From the NCBI GenBank assembly GCA_031292555.1, contig JARLGV010000063.1, positions 1-64,000 of the forward strand: DNA of 64,000 nucleotides, given 5' to 3'. A program made the translations under genes and the position numbers. Each line of letters opens with the position of its first letter. The first letter of the stretch is position 1. Positions 24,230 through 33,919 of this stretch are shown here, one piece after another. Source of the stretch: Fimbriimonas sp. GTDB lineage: Bacteria; Armatimonadota; Fimbriimonadia; Fimbriimonadales; Fimbriimonadaceae. The notes beneath the pieces were generated by a model. The model saw only the letters and a program-made list of their open reading frames with translations, had not been told where the DNA came from and did not search any database.

Positions 24230-25243
24230 CTAGGCCTGTCGGCGAATTCCCTGGTTGGCGACCGTCTCCAGGAGTACGCGGGCTGGAGTCTCGGGCAGCC
24301 TCTCGAGCGTCAGGATCGCCTGAGCGACGTGATCTCTGGCGGCCTGCTCGGCACGTACGAAAGCGCCTCGGATATCCATCCAATCGGCGATCATTCTAAT
24401 TTCATCGTCGTTCACGCCGTTGCCGAATTTGCGCCGAACCATGGTCGACTCGGCCTCCGAAAGAGTTTCCCGCAAGTAGATGAGCGGCAGTGTCGCTTGA
24501 CCTTCGCGGAAATCGGTCGCGATCAGCTTGCCGGTCTTGGCCTGATCGCCGCGATAGTCCAGTATATCGTCGACGATTTGGAACGCCATGCCAACATGGA
24601 ATCCGAAGTCGCGCAAGGCGTGCTGAATTTCCATCGGGGCGCCGGCTACGATTGCACCGACTTCTAGGCAGCATTCGATGAATGAAGCGGTCTTTAGTCG
24701 CAGAACTTCCAGATGGGTGTCTTCATCCAGATCGAACTGACCGCGGGTGGCCAGTTCGCGAACTTCCCCCTCCGCGATCTCCACCGCCGCTTCCGAGATC
24801 GCACGTATAACCTCGAGATCGCCGTCGCGGGACAGCATGACCATGGCTTTCGACAACAGGACGTCGCCGGATAGGATGGCGGCGGTGTTGCCGAACTCCG
24901 CGCTGGCGGTGGTCCTACCTCGCCGCGTGGTCGCATTGTCGATGACATCGTCGTGTATAAGGGTGGCCATATGGATCATTTCCATACAAGCGCCCAGTTT
25001 GCGGGTGCGGTCAATGCTGAATTCGAGCCCGGTTGCCCGGGCGGAGAGTGTGACGAAGGCGGGTCTGAGCCGCTTTCCGCCGGCTTCGAGAGTGTGCCGG
25101 CCAACTTTCTCGACCAGCGTGACCTGAGATCTAACTTGCTGAAGAAGCTCGACTTCGACGGTGGCCACCTCGTCGGTGATTTGTTCGAGAAGGTCTGGGT
25201 CGACGTGGGACAGACCCATGGCGAGGAATGCGGTTGCTGTCAT
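24230..25243 (-). CDS. Long-chain polyprenyl diphosphate synthase
   Basis: The 337-residue trans-prenyltransferase builds the isoprenoid side chain, here probably for menaquinone. It has GGKRLRP (55-61), the first Asp-rich motif DDVID (98-102) with RRGR after it, and the second Asp-rich motif DDILD (225-229). The residues before the first motif (MIHMATLIH) lack bulky stoppers, which fits a long-chain product such as hepta- or octaprenyl diphosphate. Its start overlaps the end of the methyltransferase gene by 4 bp, supporting a joint quinone role. Confidence 0.9.
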   Translation of the reverse strand: MTATAFLAMGLSHVDPDLLEQITDEVATVEVELLQQVRSQVTLVEKVGRHTLEAGGKRLRPAFVTLSARATGLEFSIDRTRKLGACMEMIHMATLIHDDVIDNATTRRGRTTASAEFGNTAAILSGDVLLSKAMVMLSRDGDLEVIRAISEAAVEIAEGEVRELATRGQFDLDEDTHLEVLRLKTASFIECCLEVGAIVAGAPMEIQHALRDFGFHVGMAFQIVDDILDYRGDQAKTGKLIATDFREGQATLPLIYLRETLSEAESTMVRRKFGNGVNDDEIRMIADWMDIRGAFVRAEQAARDHVAQAILTLERLPETPARVLLETVANQGIRRQA

Positions 25244-25983
25244 CTTGTTAGCCCTCCTGGCTTTTGGGCGTAGTGGATACAGATGTTCCCTAGGAAGAGG
25301 TCCTTACAGCGAACGTTCTCAAATCCGGCACTCTCCATCGAGGCGGCTAAATCTTCTCGGGACAAGAATCTTTGCGTACTTTTGGGAAGATAGGTGTATG
25401 CCGTTCCCTTGCCGAAAAGCGCGCCAAGAACTGGGACGAAACGGTTGAATAGAAGTTCCGAAATGAGCCTGAGCAACTTATTTCGAGGTCTTGCCATGTC
25501 GAGCGACGCGAATCGCCCTCCCGGCTTGAGTACGCGGACCGCCTCGCGGTGGGCCTGGTCGATATCCGGCACATTTCGGATTCCCCAACCGACGCTGACC
25601 GCGTCGAATTGGGACGATGCCATCGGCAAGACGCACGCGTCACCCAAGGACAGTGGTTCCCGGACCTTCTCCCGCGCAAGGCCAAGCATTGGGAGACAGA
25701 AATCAACTCCGACGACTTGCCCGGTCTGCCCAACTGCCTTTCGGAGAGGCATGAGAAAGTCACCCGTTCCGCAACAAAGGTCGAGCGCGGCGGTCCCTTC
25801 CTCAAGTTTGAGAGTCGATACGGCGATGCGGCGCCATCGGTGGTGAAGCCTAAGGCTCAGAATCGAATTGAGCCGGTCATAGGTGGGGGCGATTTCGGCA
25901 AACATATGTTGAACAGCCGAGCGCTTTTGGTAGCCCTCTTTCGACCAGATTGCCTCGTCGACCTTCGACATTTCCACCTGCAC
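25240..25983 (-). CDS. menG: Demethylmenaquinone methyltransferase (UbiE/MenG)
   Basis: This 247-residue SAM-dependent C-methyltransferase performs the last step of menaquinone synthesis. Signature segments are HMFAEIAPTYDRLNSILSL near the N-terminus, motif I ALDLCCGTGDFLMPL and VSVGWGIRNVPDIDQAHREA. Length matches UbiE (about 250). The GTG at 25983 and an ATG at 25971 (with AGGTGG before it) are both usable starts; TATAAG lies just upstream of the GTG. The next gene makes the polyprenyl side chain, so menaquinone rather than ubiquinone is favoured by context. Confidence 0.92.
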   Translation of the reverse strand: MQVEMSKVDEAIWSKEGYQKRSAVQHMFAEIAPTYDRLNSILSLRLHHRWRRIAVSTLKLEEGTAALDLCCGTGDFLMPLRKAVGQTGQVVGVDFCLPMLGLAREKVREPLSLGDACVLPMASSQFDAVSVGWGIRNVPDIDQAHREAVRVLKPGGRFASLDMARPRNKLLRLISELLFNRFVPVLGALFGKGTAYTYLPKSTQRFLSREDLAASMESAGFENVRCKDLFLGNICIHYAQKPGGLTR

Positions 25984-26155
25984 GCTCTCTTATACCACCC
26001 CCACGGCCCCAAGTAATCTAACTTTCAGAAAAATGTGAAAACTAAGGAATTTTACTGCCGGGGTCGTTTTTTGAGCTCGATCCGTCAGCCCGGCTATATG
26101 GATCTCCTCCCCCCCGCGACCGGTAGTTCCCAGATCGTGTATCGTGCAAGGGATC

Positions 26156-26812
26156 ATGCTGATTCTTGCCGCATTTTTGCTGGGTTGGCAACGACCTCCT
26201 CCGGAGGATCTGATGAAAGACCTCATCGCCCATTATCGGAAGCTCAAGAGCCTTTCGGCAAAGGTAATGCACCACGGCGACTTTCTTTCAGATGTCAAGG
26301 ACTCGACGGACACCCTGTTATGGATGGCGCCCAAGCGGTTTGATATCGTCTCAAACAAGGAATCGTCGCCGAGACTGACGTCCGACGGCAAGCGATTTAC
26401 GACATATCTGCCTCAACTCCCTCCTATTTCCGAGTCGCTTGACCAAGAGAGGTCACGGGTGCCGACCTGGGAGACGAGGGGTGGCCTACTGCTCTCGATC
26501 CTGATGCGTAGTGAGCTTTCGGAGCAGTTGCTGCATCCGAAGAAGCCGGTTACGGCGAAATTCACCTATGGCAAGGAACTCCGCTGGCACGATGTCTCGG
26601 TGAGCGAGATCTCATCGATCCTAAGCGCTTTGGGGACGGTAGAGACTGTCTCGTACTTCTTGACCCCCGACTGCAAGGGGCTGATCGGAGTGGAGGTGCA
26701 GAGCGGAGGACAGAGCGTCTGGACTCAGTATGCCGAAATCGTTGAGAATCCGGACCTCCCCAAGTCGCTAGGAGAGGTCCCAAAGGGGGGCAAAACCGCT
26801 AACCGCCTTTGA
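26156..26812 (+). CDS. Secreted protein with LolA/DUF2092-like fold
   Basis: From the ATG at 26156 the protein has 218 residues, with a hydrophobic signal (MLILAAFLLGWQ). The mature part reads like a periplasmic LolA- or DUF2092-type half-barrel: LIAHYRKLKSLSAKVMHHGD, then TLLWMAPKRFDI, and later pairs of strands. That fold usually carries lipoproteins or lipids, but no diagnostic residue proves it here. A GTG at 26144 would add four residues. The 3' end overlaps the convergent peptidase gene by 14 bp. The gene stands alone on the plus strand, divergent from menG. Confidence 0.6.
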   Translation: MLILAAFLLGWQRPPPEDLMKDLIAHYRKLKSLSAKVMHHGDFLSDVKDSTDTLLWMAPKRFDIVSNKESSPRLTSDGKRFTTYLPQLPPISESLDQERSRVPTWETRGGLLLSILMRSELSEQLLHPKKPVTAKFTYGKELRWHDVSVSEISSILSALGTVETVSYFLTPDCKGLIGVEVQSGGQSVWTQYAEIVENPDLPKSLGEVPKGGKTANRL

Positions 26813-29336
26813 CGTACTTGTCCAGCCAAGCCACAAACCTAGCCCACTGGTCTAGGATCGTCTCTCGGGCGACTTGGCCGTGATCTTCATAGGGATATTT
26901 GTAAAGTGCGGCATGCTTTCCGAGCGCTTCCAGCGCGTCGAACATCCGCTCCGAGTTGATCGGATCGGTTCCCACGTTCTGGTCCTCCATGCCGTGATAC
27001 ATCAGCAAAGCTCCCGTCATCCGCTCGGCGAAGAGGAACGGCGACATCTCCAGATAGAAGCCGCGTCCGTCCCATAGCTCCCGATCATCGGTCTGGAAGC
27101 CGAAGGGAGTCAGGGTGCGATTGTAGTTTCCGTCTCCCGCGATCCCGGCCTTAAAGAACGGCGTGTTCACCAATGCATTGGCGGTGCTGAACGCTCCGTA
27201 GCTATGCCCTCCGATTCCGAGGCGAGAGCGGTCGATCCAACCTCGCTTGTCCAACTCGTCGATCGTTGCGGCGAGGTTGTTGCGCAGTTGGGGCACGTAC
27301 TCGTCGTTCTTGCGATCTCCCGGTCCGACGATCGGACAGTCCGGCTCGACGAGCGTGTATCCAAGCCGGGTCAGGATCGCTTTGTTACTGCCGCCTATCT
27401 GCTGGAACAGATTCTTGTTGAAGGATCGCTTGCCCTTGTTGTAGGCATCCTGGTTCACGAATTCGGATGGGTAGAACCAGAAGAACGCGGGAGGCTTTGC
27501 GCCGTAAGTGAAGTACTTTGGTAAAGTCACTTTCACCTCGAACTTGAACCCATCTTGTCGGGTGACCGTGATCGTCTCGCGTCGAGCCTGGGTGAGGTCT
27601 GGCACGTAGTCTTTGTTGGAAGTGAGGGCCGTCTCGGATGTGCTTCCGGGCGAAAGGAGGTATGTGTTCGGAACCATTTTCGAGGATTGCCTTATGACGA
27701 GGATTGAGCGAAAGTCGTCATCCAGGAGCGATGGCTGTTCGAAAACATCGGCTTTGCTCTCAAAGACCGTTTCTCGCTTTCCCGTGGTCAGGTCGACTTT
27801 ATCGACGTAGGGTCGAGGAGCTTCCTTCGTTGGGTCTTTAGATGTCTTCGTTCCGGTGAGGTAAGCGAATCGGCCATCGGATGTCGTTCGGACGACGGAG
27901 CCGGTCTTGGGTCCCGCCTTCGTGGCCAATGAAATTGGATCGTCGTCGGTACCGATCTCCGCCAGAGCCACCGGATGGGTAGGGTTGTCGAGCCGAATGA
28001 TCGAGGTTCGTTCCTTACCGGCAACGGTCTGGCCGACGAAGATCGACTTCATATCGCCGGAGTAGGAAAGCGAATCGATGCGCGTCGGCGTTGTAAATAT
28101 GACGTGAACGTCCCTTTCGTCGAACGGAGGAAGCCAGTGAATGACTTCGTCGGGTCGCGTCGGTCCGGCAGTCGCCGATCCCGTTCCTGGCGCTCGACCG
28201 GCTCCGCCCCGCCGGCCCTGCTCGTCATCAGCCCAAGCCTCATCGTCGGCAGGTTGTGCGGGAGCGGGCTGAGTGCGAATGTAGCTCAATCCCGAGCCGT
28301 CTGGGCGCCACGATAGCGATCGCCGTGAGTTAGCTCCTCGGCCCCTTCCACGGGCGGCGCCGGCGGAGGCATCTTCGCTCTGTAAGCTGCGGTGCTGGAT
28401 GAGGGCGCGCTCCTTCCCTGCATCATCCCAGATCGCTTCGCGCTGCCCGAAGCTCGACACCGGGAACGTATAGGAGAAAGGCCTCTCCATGACCGTCACA
28501 TGGAAATACTTGCCATCGGGAGAAGGGTCGACCGACCGAATCATGGCCGGTTTCCCGATGGACTTGACATGTCCAGCCTCGATATCGATGACCGCTAGCT
28601 GACCAGTCGTGTAGTACTCGAGCAGTTCTTCCTCGTACGGGTTCTGGAGCAAGCTCGGGTAGGTTCGAATTGCTGTGACCTTGCCGTCGGAGACCTTCAC
28701 CTTCGGGGTAGTGGCGACGTCCGGTCGTTCCGGTCGAGCAGCTCGGTTCTTTGGCACAAGCACCGAAACGATGCGTCCGTCGTTGGTCCAGAATAGAGAG
28801 GTCACTGTCGTTGCCAGTACCGGCCACGATGTTGCGGGCCGGCATCGGCCAGTCTCCGCGTCAGCCGTCCAAATCTCGGTGCGGTCCAAGAAGTGGGCCA
28901 GAAAGGCGATTCTTTGCGCGTCATGGGACCAGACCACATCGGTTACACGGGCATCCGGGCGAAGGGGCACGACAATTGACTTCGATCTACCGAAATCCGC
29001 GATCCGGATTCTTGCCCCGCTGCGGACAGTCAAGTCCCGCGCGCGATCGGCGGCGATATCAACCTGAAGTCCACCCAGATTGACGTGGTCCTTTCCAAGC
29101 ATCGCAAGGGTGGGCATTCCGTCTCGCTCTATGACCACATACTTGCGGTGGTCGGGGCTGATGTTCGTAACCGAGACGTTTTGGTACCAGGGAGCAAGTG
29201 CGGCATCCTCGACTTCGCGTGGCGGGCGGATGTACCCCTCGGTCGCAAGCGCATCGGTTTTTGCCGACGATTGACCGAATGCGATGGATATGGAAGCGGC
29301 GGCAATTGCCGGCAAGAGAGCACGGACGGAAAACAT
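26799..29336 (-). CDS. Secreted S9-family (prolyl oligopeptidase-like) serine peptidase
   Basis: An 845-residue exported enzyme with a signal peptide (MFSVRALLPAIAAASISIAF). A beta-propeller segment of about 550 residues filters substrates, and a C-terminal alpha/beta hydrolase domain follows. The nucleophile is in GIGGHSYGAFS, the acid in YHGMEDQNVG, and the His in YPYEDHGQV near the C-terminus, so the triad is complete. The overall length and motifs resemble glutamyl endopeptidase-like members of family S9. It likely degrades peptides in the periplasm or outside. It is followed on the same strand, after 56 bp, by sequence downstream of the acyl-CoA synthetase gene. Confidence 0.87.
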   Translation of the reverse strand: MFSVRALLPAIAAASISIAFGQSSAKTDALATEGYIRPPREVEDAALAPWYQNVSVTNISPDHRKYVVIERDGMPTLAMLGKDHVNLGGLQVDIAADRARDLTVRSGARIRIADFGRSKSIVVPLRPDARVTDVVWSHDAQRIAFLAHFLDRTEIWTADAETGRCRPATSWPVLATTVTSLFWTNDGRIVSVLVPKNRAARPERPDVATTPKVKVSDGKVTAIRTYPSLLQNPYEEELLEYYTTGQLAVIDIEAGHVKSIGKPAMIRSVDPSPDGKYFHVTVMERPFSYTFPVSSFGQREAIWDDAGKERALIQHRSLQSEDASAGAARGRGRGANSRRSLSWRPDGSGLSYIRTQPAPAQPADDEAWADDEQGRRGGAGRAPGTGSATAGPTRPDEVIHWLPPFDERDVHVIFTTPTRIDSLSYSGDMKSIFVGQTVAGKERTSIIRLDNPTHPVALAEIGTDDDPISLATKAGPKTGSVVRTTSDGRFAYLTGTKTSKDPTKEAPRPYVDKVDLTTGKRETVFESKADVFEQPSLLDDDFRSILVIRQSSKMVPNTYLLSPGSTSETALTSNKDYVPDLTQARRETITVTRQDGFKFEVKVTLPKYFTYGAKPPAFFWFYPSEFVNQDAYNKGKRSFNKNLFQQIGGSNKAILTRLGYTLVEPDCPIVGPGDRKNDEYVPQLRNNLAATIDELDKRGWIDRSRLGIGGHSYGAFSTANALVNTPFFKAGIAGDGNYNRTLTPFGFQTDDRELWDGRGFYLEMSPFLFAERMTGALLMYHGMEDQNVGTDPINSERMFDALEALGKHAALYKYPYEDHGQVARETILDQWARFVAWLDKYVKGG

Positions 29337-29392
29337 GGTTAAGCGATTCTTACCGGTTTTCGCTCGCTCGATCCTAAGAAGTTGCTTACGAA

Positions 29393-31093
29393 CTAGCGCT
29401 TCATCTCAGCGATAAGGGCGGAGTATTTCTCTTTGACGACCTTGCGCTTGACTTTCAGCGTAGGCGTCAACTCACCGCCATCAATGGTAAACGGGACATC
29501 CAAAATGGCGTGCTTCTTAACGATCTCAAAATTGGCTAACGTCTTGTTCGTTCGGTCGATCTCCTTCTTGATCAGGCTTCGTGCTGCATCATCCTTCGAT
29601 AGGACAGCGTTCTCGCCTAATCCCAGGGTCGATCGAACTGCTTCGAAGTTCGGAACGATCAGGGCGATGCAGTATTCCATGCCGTCTCCCAGCACCACCG
29701 CTTCGGAAATGAAGTGGGAAGCGGTGAGCTTTGTTTCGATCGGCTGGGGAGGCACGTTTTTGCCGTTTCCGAGGACGATCAAGTCCTTTTTGCGGTCCGT
29801 GATCTTGAGATTCTCACCTTCGAACTCGCCAATGTCGCCGGTGTGGAACCAACCTTCGGCATCGATCGCTTGAGCCGTTTCCTCCGGTAAATGGTAGTAC
29901 CCGGTCATCAGAGCGGGACCCTTGACGAGGATCTCGCCGTCGTCGGCGATCTTGATGTCCATGCCAAGGGACTCTCCGACCGTCCAATACTGATTGCGGT
30001 CCGGATGGTTTACACAGGTGCCTCCGCAAGTCTCGGTGAGCCCGTAGCCCTGCAACACCGTCAACCCGGCGCCCATGTAGAACTCTGCCACGTTCTGAGG
30101 CAATGCGGCGCCCCCTGACACGAAGTAGCGCATCCTCCCGCCCAGTCTCTCACGAAGCTTGTACATGACGATTCTGTCGAGCAACCCGGCTAGCGGTGCG
30201 AAGCCGCCCTTTGCCTTTGTCGTGCCTTGGGAGAGTGCGATCTCAAACAGCTTCCTTCGAATCGGAGGCATCTTCTCGACTCCATCCATTACTTTCTCGC
30301 GGAACGAATCGAGGAACCTCGGCACGCACAGCAGCACGGTTGGGCGTGTCTTGACGATGTCGCCGGCGAGCGATGCGAGGCTCTTTGCGTAGGCGATTGT
30401 CGCACCCATACAGATTGGAAGGCATTGTCCGGCAACCCTTTCGTACACGTGTGACATGGGCAGGAACGTCAGGAAGAGGTCGGTTTCGTAGAGTGGTAGC
30501 TGCTGGTGAGCGCATTCGCAAACGTGGATGAACGTTCGGTGGGCAAGCATCGCTCCCTTTGGGATACCGGTCGTTCCGCTTGTGTAGATAATCGTGGCGA
30601 TGTCTTCCAGTCCGGTCGCGTCGATTTCGGCATTCCAAGCGGCAGGATCCAGCCCGGCGCTAGACGTCGACGAACGAGAATCGAGACTGTCGTCCCCTTT
30701 GAGGAGTACCGAATGGACGCCTTCAAGGCGGGCCACTTTGGAGAGTTGCTCGACTCCGCCAGCGACTACCAATTTTGCGTCGCAGTCGTTCACGACGTAG
30801 GCGACCTGATCGGCCGGCAGAGTCGGGTAGATCGGTACCACCGTGATGCCCAGGGTTTGGCATGCCCAATCCGTGAAGGCCCACTCCACGCAGTTTTCGC
30901 TGAGGATGACTAGCTTGTCGCCCCGGTCGACGCCCATCGATCTGATCACGCCCGCGTATCGGCGGACGGTCTCGATCAGATCGCCATATCGAATCTCTCT
31001 GAACCCGGCCTTGTCCGGCGCCAGCATCGCTACCTTGTCCGGTAACCGATTGGCCGTTCGGCGTAACATATCTCCCAGCGACTTTGCTTCCAT
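29393..31093 (-). CDS. Long-chain acyl-CoA synthetase (AMP-binding enzyme)
   Basis: The 566-residue ANL-superfamily enzyme activates fatty acids to acyl-AMP and then acyl-CoA. The P-loop-like motif IIYTSGTTGIPKGAM is present (about residue 167), as are the A4-A5 region LQGYGLTETCGG, YHLPEETAQAIDAEGWFHTGDIG, and the late ITDRKKDLIV hinge. The C-terminus keeps a conserved Lys-rich tail. It is closest to the eukaryotic-type/FadD15 long-chain group by layout. The exact chain length is not predictable. It stands upstream of the peptidase gene in the same orientation. Confidence 0.9.
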   Translation of the reverse strand: MEAKSLGDMLRRTANRLPDKVAMLAPDKAGFREIRYGDLIETVRRYAGVIRSMGVDRGDKLVILSENCVEWAFTDWACQTLGITVVPIYPTLPADQVAYVVNDCDAKLVVAGGVEQLSKVARLEGVHSVLLKGDDSLDSRSSTSSAGLDPAAWNAEIDATGLEDIATIIYTSGTTGIPKGAMLAHRTFIHVCECAHQQLPLYETDLFLTFLPMSHVYERVAGQCLPICMGATIAYAKSLASLAGDIVKTRPTVLLCVPRFLDSFREKVMDGVEKMPPIRRKLFEIALSQGTTKAKGGFAPLAGLLDRIVMYKLRERLGGRMRYFVSGGAALPQNVAEFYMGAGLTVLQGYGLTETCGGTCVNHPDRNQYWTVGESLGMDIKIADDGEILVKGPALMTGYYHLPEETAQAIDAEGWFHTGDIGEFEGENLKITDRKKDLIVLGNGKNVPPQPIETKLTASHFISEAVVLGDGMEYCIALIVPNFEAVRSTLGLGENAVLSKDDAARSLIKKEIDRTNKTLANFEIVKKHAILDVPFTIDGGELTPTLKVKRKVVKEKYSALIAEMKR

Positions 31094-31172
31094 TGATGTG
31101 TGTCGTAGTTTCCCTTGGCAAAACCTCAGCCGAGGGCTGAATTTACTCCGCCCAGACGTGCGGAACGCCGGT

Positions 31173-31655
31173 TTAGAAAGAGTCCTTTATGAATTCGTGT
31201 TTGCCTATCAACCTGCCGATCGTCATCTCCAAGCCGTGCAAAGCCTTGTTATCCTTCGATTCGGTAAGGACGAGTTCACTGCTGTAGGCGTCGCGTAGCT
31301 GGTCGGCAGGAATGTACTTTTTGTTAGGATCTCGAGATTCGGCGCCGCCCATGTCGTCGATGGCGATACTTTTGGGGCTTAGTATGATCCGATTTGCCTT
31401 GTGCGCCCAAGTGCCGTCTACATCGATGGTCTCCTGCTCGCCCTGGAGTTCCATCTTGTAGGAGCGTCCGGTCTCGTAGACCTGTATGTAGCCGTGCATT
31501 TCCTCTCGGATGACGTCCTTGCTGGAACCGCCGCCTTCGATAGAACGAACCTGAAACTTCCCGCTCCACTTGCCCAGGAAGGGCAACAGGTCCTTGTGCA
31601 TGTTGCATCCGGCCGTGCAGCATGCCAAGAGAGTCAAAAAGAGGATGCGCTTCAT
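31173..31655 (-). CDS. Lipoprotein of unknown function
   Basis: A 160-residue protein with a lipoprotein signal: MKRILFLTLLACCTAGC, lipid-modified Cys at 17. The mature part starts with a possible small beta-barrel (FLGKWSGKFQVRSIEGGG, then YKMELQGEQETIDVDGTWAH), as seen in lipocalin-like stress proteins, but no family is recognised. It follows queE by 3 bp on the same strand, so it belongs to the queC-queE transcript although its function looks unrelated. Confidence 0.65.
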   Translation of the reverse strand: MKRILFLTLLACCTAGCNMHKDLLPFLGKWSGKFQVRSIEGGGSSKDVIREEMHGYIQVYETGRSYKMELQGEQETIDVDGTWAHKANRIILSPKSIAIDDMGGAESRDPNKKYIPADQLRDAYSSELVLTESKDNKALHGLEMTIGRLIGKHEFIKDSF

Positions 31656-31658
31656 GGT

Positions 31659-32366
31659 TCAGGTTCCCTTCGTGTTGCCAAAAAGGTCGATGTGTAGGCG
31701 GGGGGTGATCCTCCACCCGTGCTCGATGGCGAATGGCACGAGCATTTTGGATCGACGGTGCAGCGTCTCGCTGTCGGTACCCTCGGCCATCAACAGCACT
31801 CGCGATGCGTCGACGCCATGCAGGCTGCTCAGAAGCCCCTCGATTTCGGCCAGGTCATTGCCTAGCTCCGGATTTACAACGAATTTGAGCTGGTATGTAT
31901 AGCTATCGACCAACCGCTGGAGAACGTCTAGGTTTGTTCTTGTTGCTTCGTGGCGGTCCATCCAGTCGGTGTCCTGAGTCGGCGTCGAATTGGATAGCTT
32001 TGGGCTGATCGACATGAGATCGCAAGGGAGCGACCGGTGGACGGTTCCTGCCGTCTCGATCGTGACAACATGGCCTCGCTCCTTTAGCGCAACCGCAAGC
32101 GGAACGAGGGGATCGAAAAACATGGGTTCGCCACCGGTCAAGACGACGTGGCTGATGTTATACGATTCAACCTGGTCAAGAACATTCTCGATCGGCAGGA
32201 CCGGTCCCTCCGGTCGCCAACTGGCGTAGGGAGTATCGCACCAGATGCAACGCAGATTGCATCCACTGATCCGGACGAATATCGACGGCACGCCGACCCA
32301 AACTCCTTCGCCTTGAATGCTGGCGAAGATCTCGGCGATTCTGAGTCGGTTGGGCTTCTCGATCAT
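31659..32366 (-). CDS. queE: 7-carboxy-7-deazaguanine synthase QueE
   Basis: A 235-residue radical SAM enzyme that makes 7-carboxy-7-deazaguanine in queuosine synthesis. The [4Fe-4S] motif CNLRCIWC (C36, C40, C43) lies in SIFVRISGCNLRCIWCDTPY, followed by the HVVLTGGEPMF segment that binds SAM. Length suits the family. It begins directly after the queC stop, forming a queC-queE pair. queD, queF, tgt and queA are not in this window. Confidence 0.95.
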   Translation of the reverse strand: MIEKPNRLRIAEIFASIQGEGVWVGVPSIFVRISGCNLRCIWCDTPYASWRPEGPVLPIENVLDQVESYNISHVVLTGGEPMFFDPLVPLAVALKERGHVVTIETAGTVHRSLPCDLMSISPKLSNSTPTQDTDWMDRHEATRTNLDVLQRLVDSYTYQLKFVVNPELGNDLAEIEGLLSSLHGVDASRVLLMAEGTDSETLHRRSKMLVPFAIEHGWRITPRLHIDLFGNTKGT

Positions 32367-33080
32367 CTATTGAGCACGAGCGGAATCACGTATTGCGGGG
32401 ATGCACGGATCGACGAGACCGAGCGATTCAAATGCAGCTGAGCGGATCAAGCACGAATCGCAAGCTCCACAGGGGTGACCTCGTTCGTCGGGATCGTAGC
32501 AGGAGTGAGTCAGCCCATAGTCGACGCCGAGTTTCATCCCTTCCTGGATGATCTCTGCCTTCTTCAAATGAATAAGGGGGGCGTGTATATGCATCGCTCG
32601 CCCTTCGACTCCTGCCTTTGTGGCCAAGCCGGCCATCCTCTCGAATGCCTCAACGAACTCGGGACGGCAGTCAGGATAACCGCTGTAGTCGACCGCGTTT
32701 ACGCCTACAAAGATGTCCTGAGCGCCTACTACTTCCGCAAAGCCAAGCGCGATCGCCAGCATGACCGTGTTGCGCGCAGGCACGTAGGTGACGGGAATCT
32801 CTGCGCTCATCTCCAACTCGTTTCGGGACTTCGGCACGTCGATGTCGGCCGTCAACGCCGACCCACCGATCTGTCCAAGGTCGACCGATACGAACCGATG
32901 GTCGGTGACTCCCAACGACGTGGCGACCCTTTTGGCGGCGTCAACCTCAACTCGATGCCGCTGACCGTAAAGGACCGTCAATGCGCAAGGCTCGAATCCG
33001 CGACTTTTCGCGATCGCCAAGCATGTCGCCGAATCCAGGCCGCCGCTCAGCAGGACGACACATTTTCGGAATTCGGGCAT
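32367..33080 (-). CDS. queC: 7-cyano-7-deazaguanine synthase QueC
   Basis: QueC (237 residues from the ATG at 33080) converts 7-carboxy-7-deazaguanine to preQ0 using ATP and ammonia. The PP-loop SGGLDS lies at 12-17, and the C-terminal zinc site uses Cys residues in [19 protein letters not shown]. An open frame extends 26 codons further upstream, but family alignment favours [23 protein letters not shown] ends six bases before this ATG, consistent with a leaderless transcript and with this start. Confidence 0.95.
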   Translation of the reverse strand: MPEFRKCVVLLSGGLDSATCLAIAKSRGFEPCALTVLYGQRHRVEVDAAKRVATSLGVTDHRFVSVDLGQIGGSALTADIDVPKSRNELEMSAEIPVTYVPARNTVMLAIALGFAEVVGAQDIFVGVNAVDYSGYPDCRPEFVEAFERMAGLATKAGVEGRAMHIHAPLIHLKKAEIIQEGMKLGVDYGLTHSCYDPDERGHPCGACDSCLIRSAAFESLGLVDPCIPAIRDSARAQ

Positions 33081-33086
33081 GCGACC

Positions 33087-33092
33087 ATTATA
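33087..33092 (-). promoter_or_regulatory. -10 box, leaderless promoter of queC-queE
   Basis: On the minus strand TATAAT (33092-33087) is followed by GGTCGC and the ATG at 33080. There is no ribosome site and no room for a preQ1 riboswitch between promoter and start. Confidence 0.55.
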
Positions 33093-33184
33093 CGGCGTTG
33101 CCCTTACCGACGTCTTGGATCGTACGAGATGAGACGAGGTTTGGGAACTGGGCCACAACCCCTTCCCGGTAGAATTCCGACGAG

Positions 33185-33880
33185 ATGATTCCCCTGCGCG
33201 ATAATCAAAAGAGGGAGTCGGTTGCTCTTGTCACGCTGACTCTCGTCGCGCTAAATGTGATCCTGTATTTTTGGGATCGGCAGGGACACGTGTTTGGCCC
33301 AAGCGTCGTGTTTGTCGATCTGCAAATGCGTCCGGGGGAAGTGCTCGCTTCGATCCGCGGAGCCTATCAGCGTGAACCGAACGGCGATGTGTTTCCGGTC
33401 GTGACTCTCTTTACATCGATGTTCCTCCATGGCGGATTCACCCACCTGTTGGGGAATATGATTTTCCTGCTTGTGTTCGGCCCTGGGATCGAGGAAGCGA
33501 TCGGTCCGGTCCGGTATGCGCTCTATTATCTGGCGTGGGGGCTCGCAGCCGCCTTTGCCCAAATCTATGTCTATCCCCATTCGATGGTGCCTGTCCTTGG
33601 CGCGTCTGGAGCGATCGGTGGTGTTTTGGGGTCATACTTCCTCTTGTTTCCAAGCAACAAGATCCAGGTGTACTTCCCCATACTGGTGTTTCTGTCGTTC
33701 GGAATCAGTGCCTGGGTTCTTCTGGGCATGTGGTTTGTGTGGCAGATCCTCGTGCCCCAAAACGGGGTAGCTAACTGGGCGCACGCGGGCGGATTCCTTG
33801 CCGGTATGTTGACCGTCTTGGTAATGGGCGGACGAAGCGCCATACTGGGCGGACCCCATTCGGATATCGAAATCACCTAA
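33185..33880 (+). CDS. Rhomboid-family intramembrane serine protease
   Basis: A 231-residue membrane protease. Catalytic Ser141 lies in GASGAIGG, and the partner His200 in [11 protein letters not shown]. The conserved [14 protein letters not shown] segment (about 82-95) forms the oxyanion-side helix, and six or seven membrane segments are predicted. Rhomboids cut transmembrane substrates within the membrane. TAGAAT lies nine bases before the ATG. Divergent from queC; the next gene, a large DUF5693 membrane protein, follows after 39 bp. Confidence 0.92.
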   Translation: MIPLRDNQKRESVALVTLTLVALNVILYFWDRQGHVFGPSVVFVDLQMRPGEVLASIRGAYQREPNGDVFPVVTLFTSMFLHGGFTHLLGNMIFLLVFGPGIEEAIGPVRYALYYLAWGLAAAFAQIYVYPHSMVPVLGASGAIGGVLGSYFLLFPSNKIQVYFPILVFLSFGISAWVLLGMWFVWQILVPQNGVANWAHAGGFLAGMLTVLVMGGRSAILGGPHSDIEIT

Positions 33881-33919
33881 CACGCGAGCCGGATCGCTTG
33901 AACCGATAAACACGTATCT

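Noticed and set aside
33081-33184. preQ1 riboswitch before queC
   Set aside because: The -10 box lies six bases from the ATG, leaving no leader, and the preQ1 aptamer motif is not visible.
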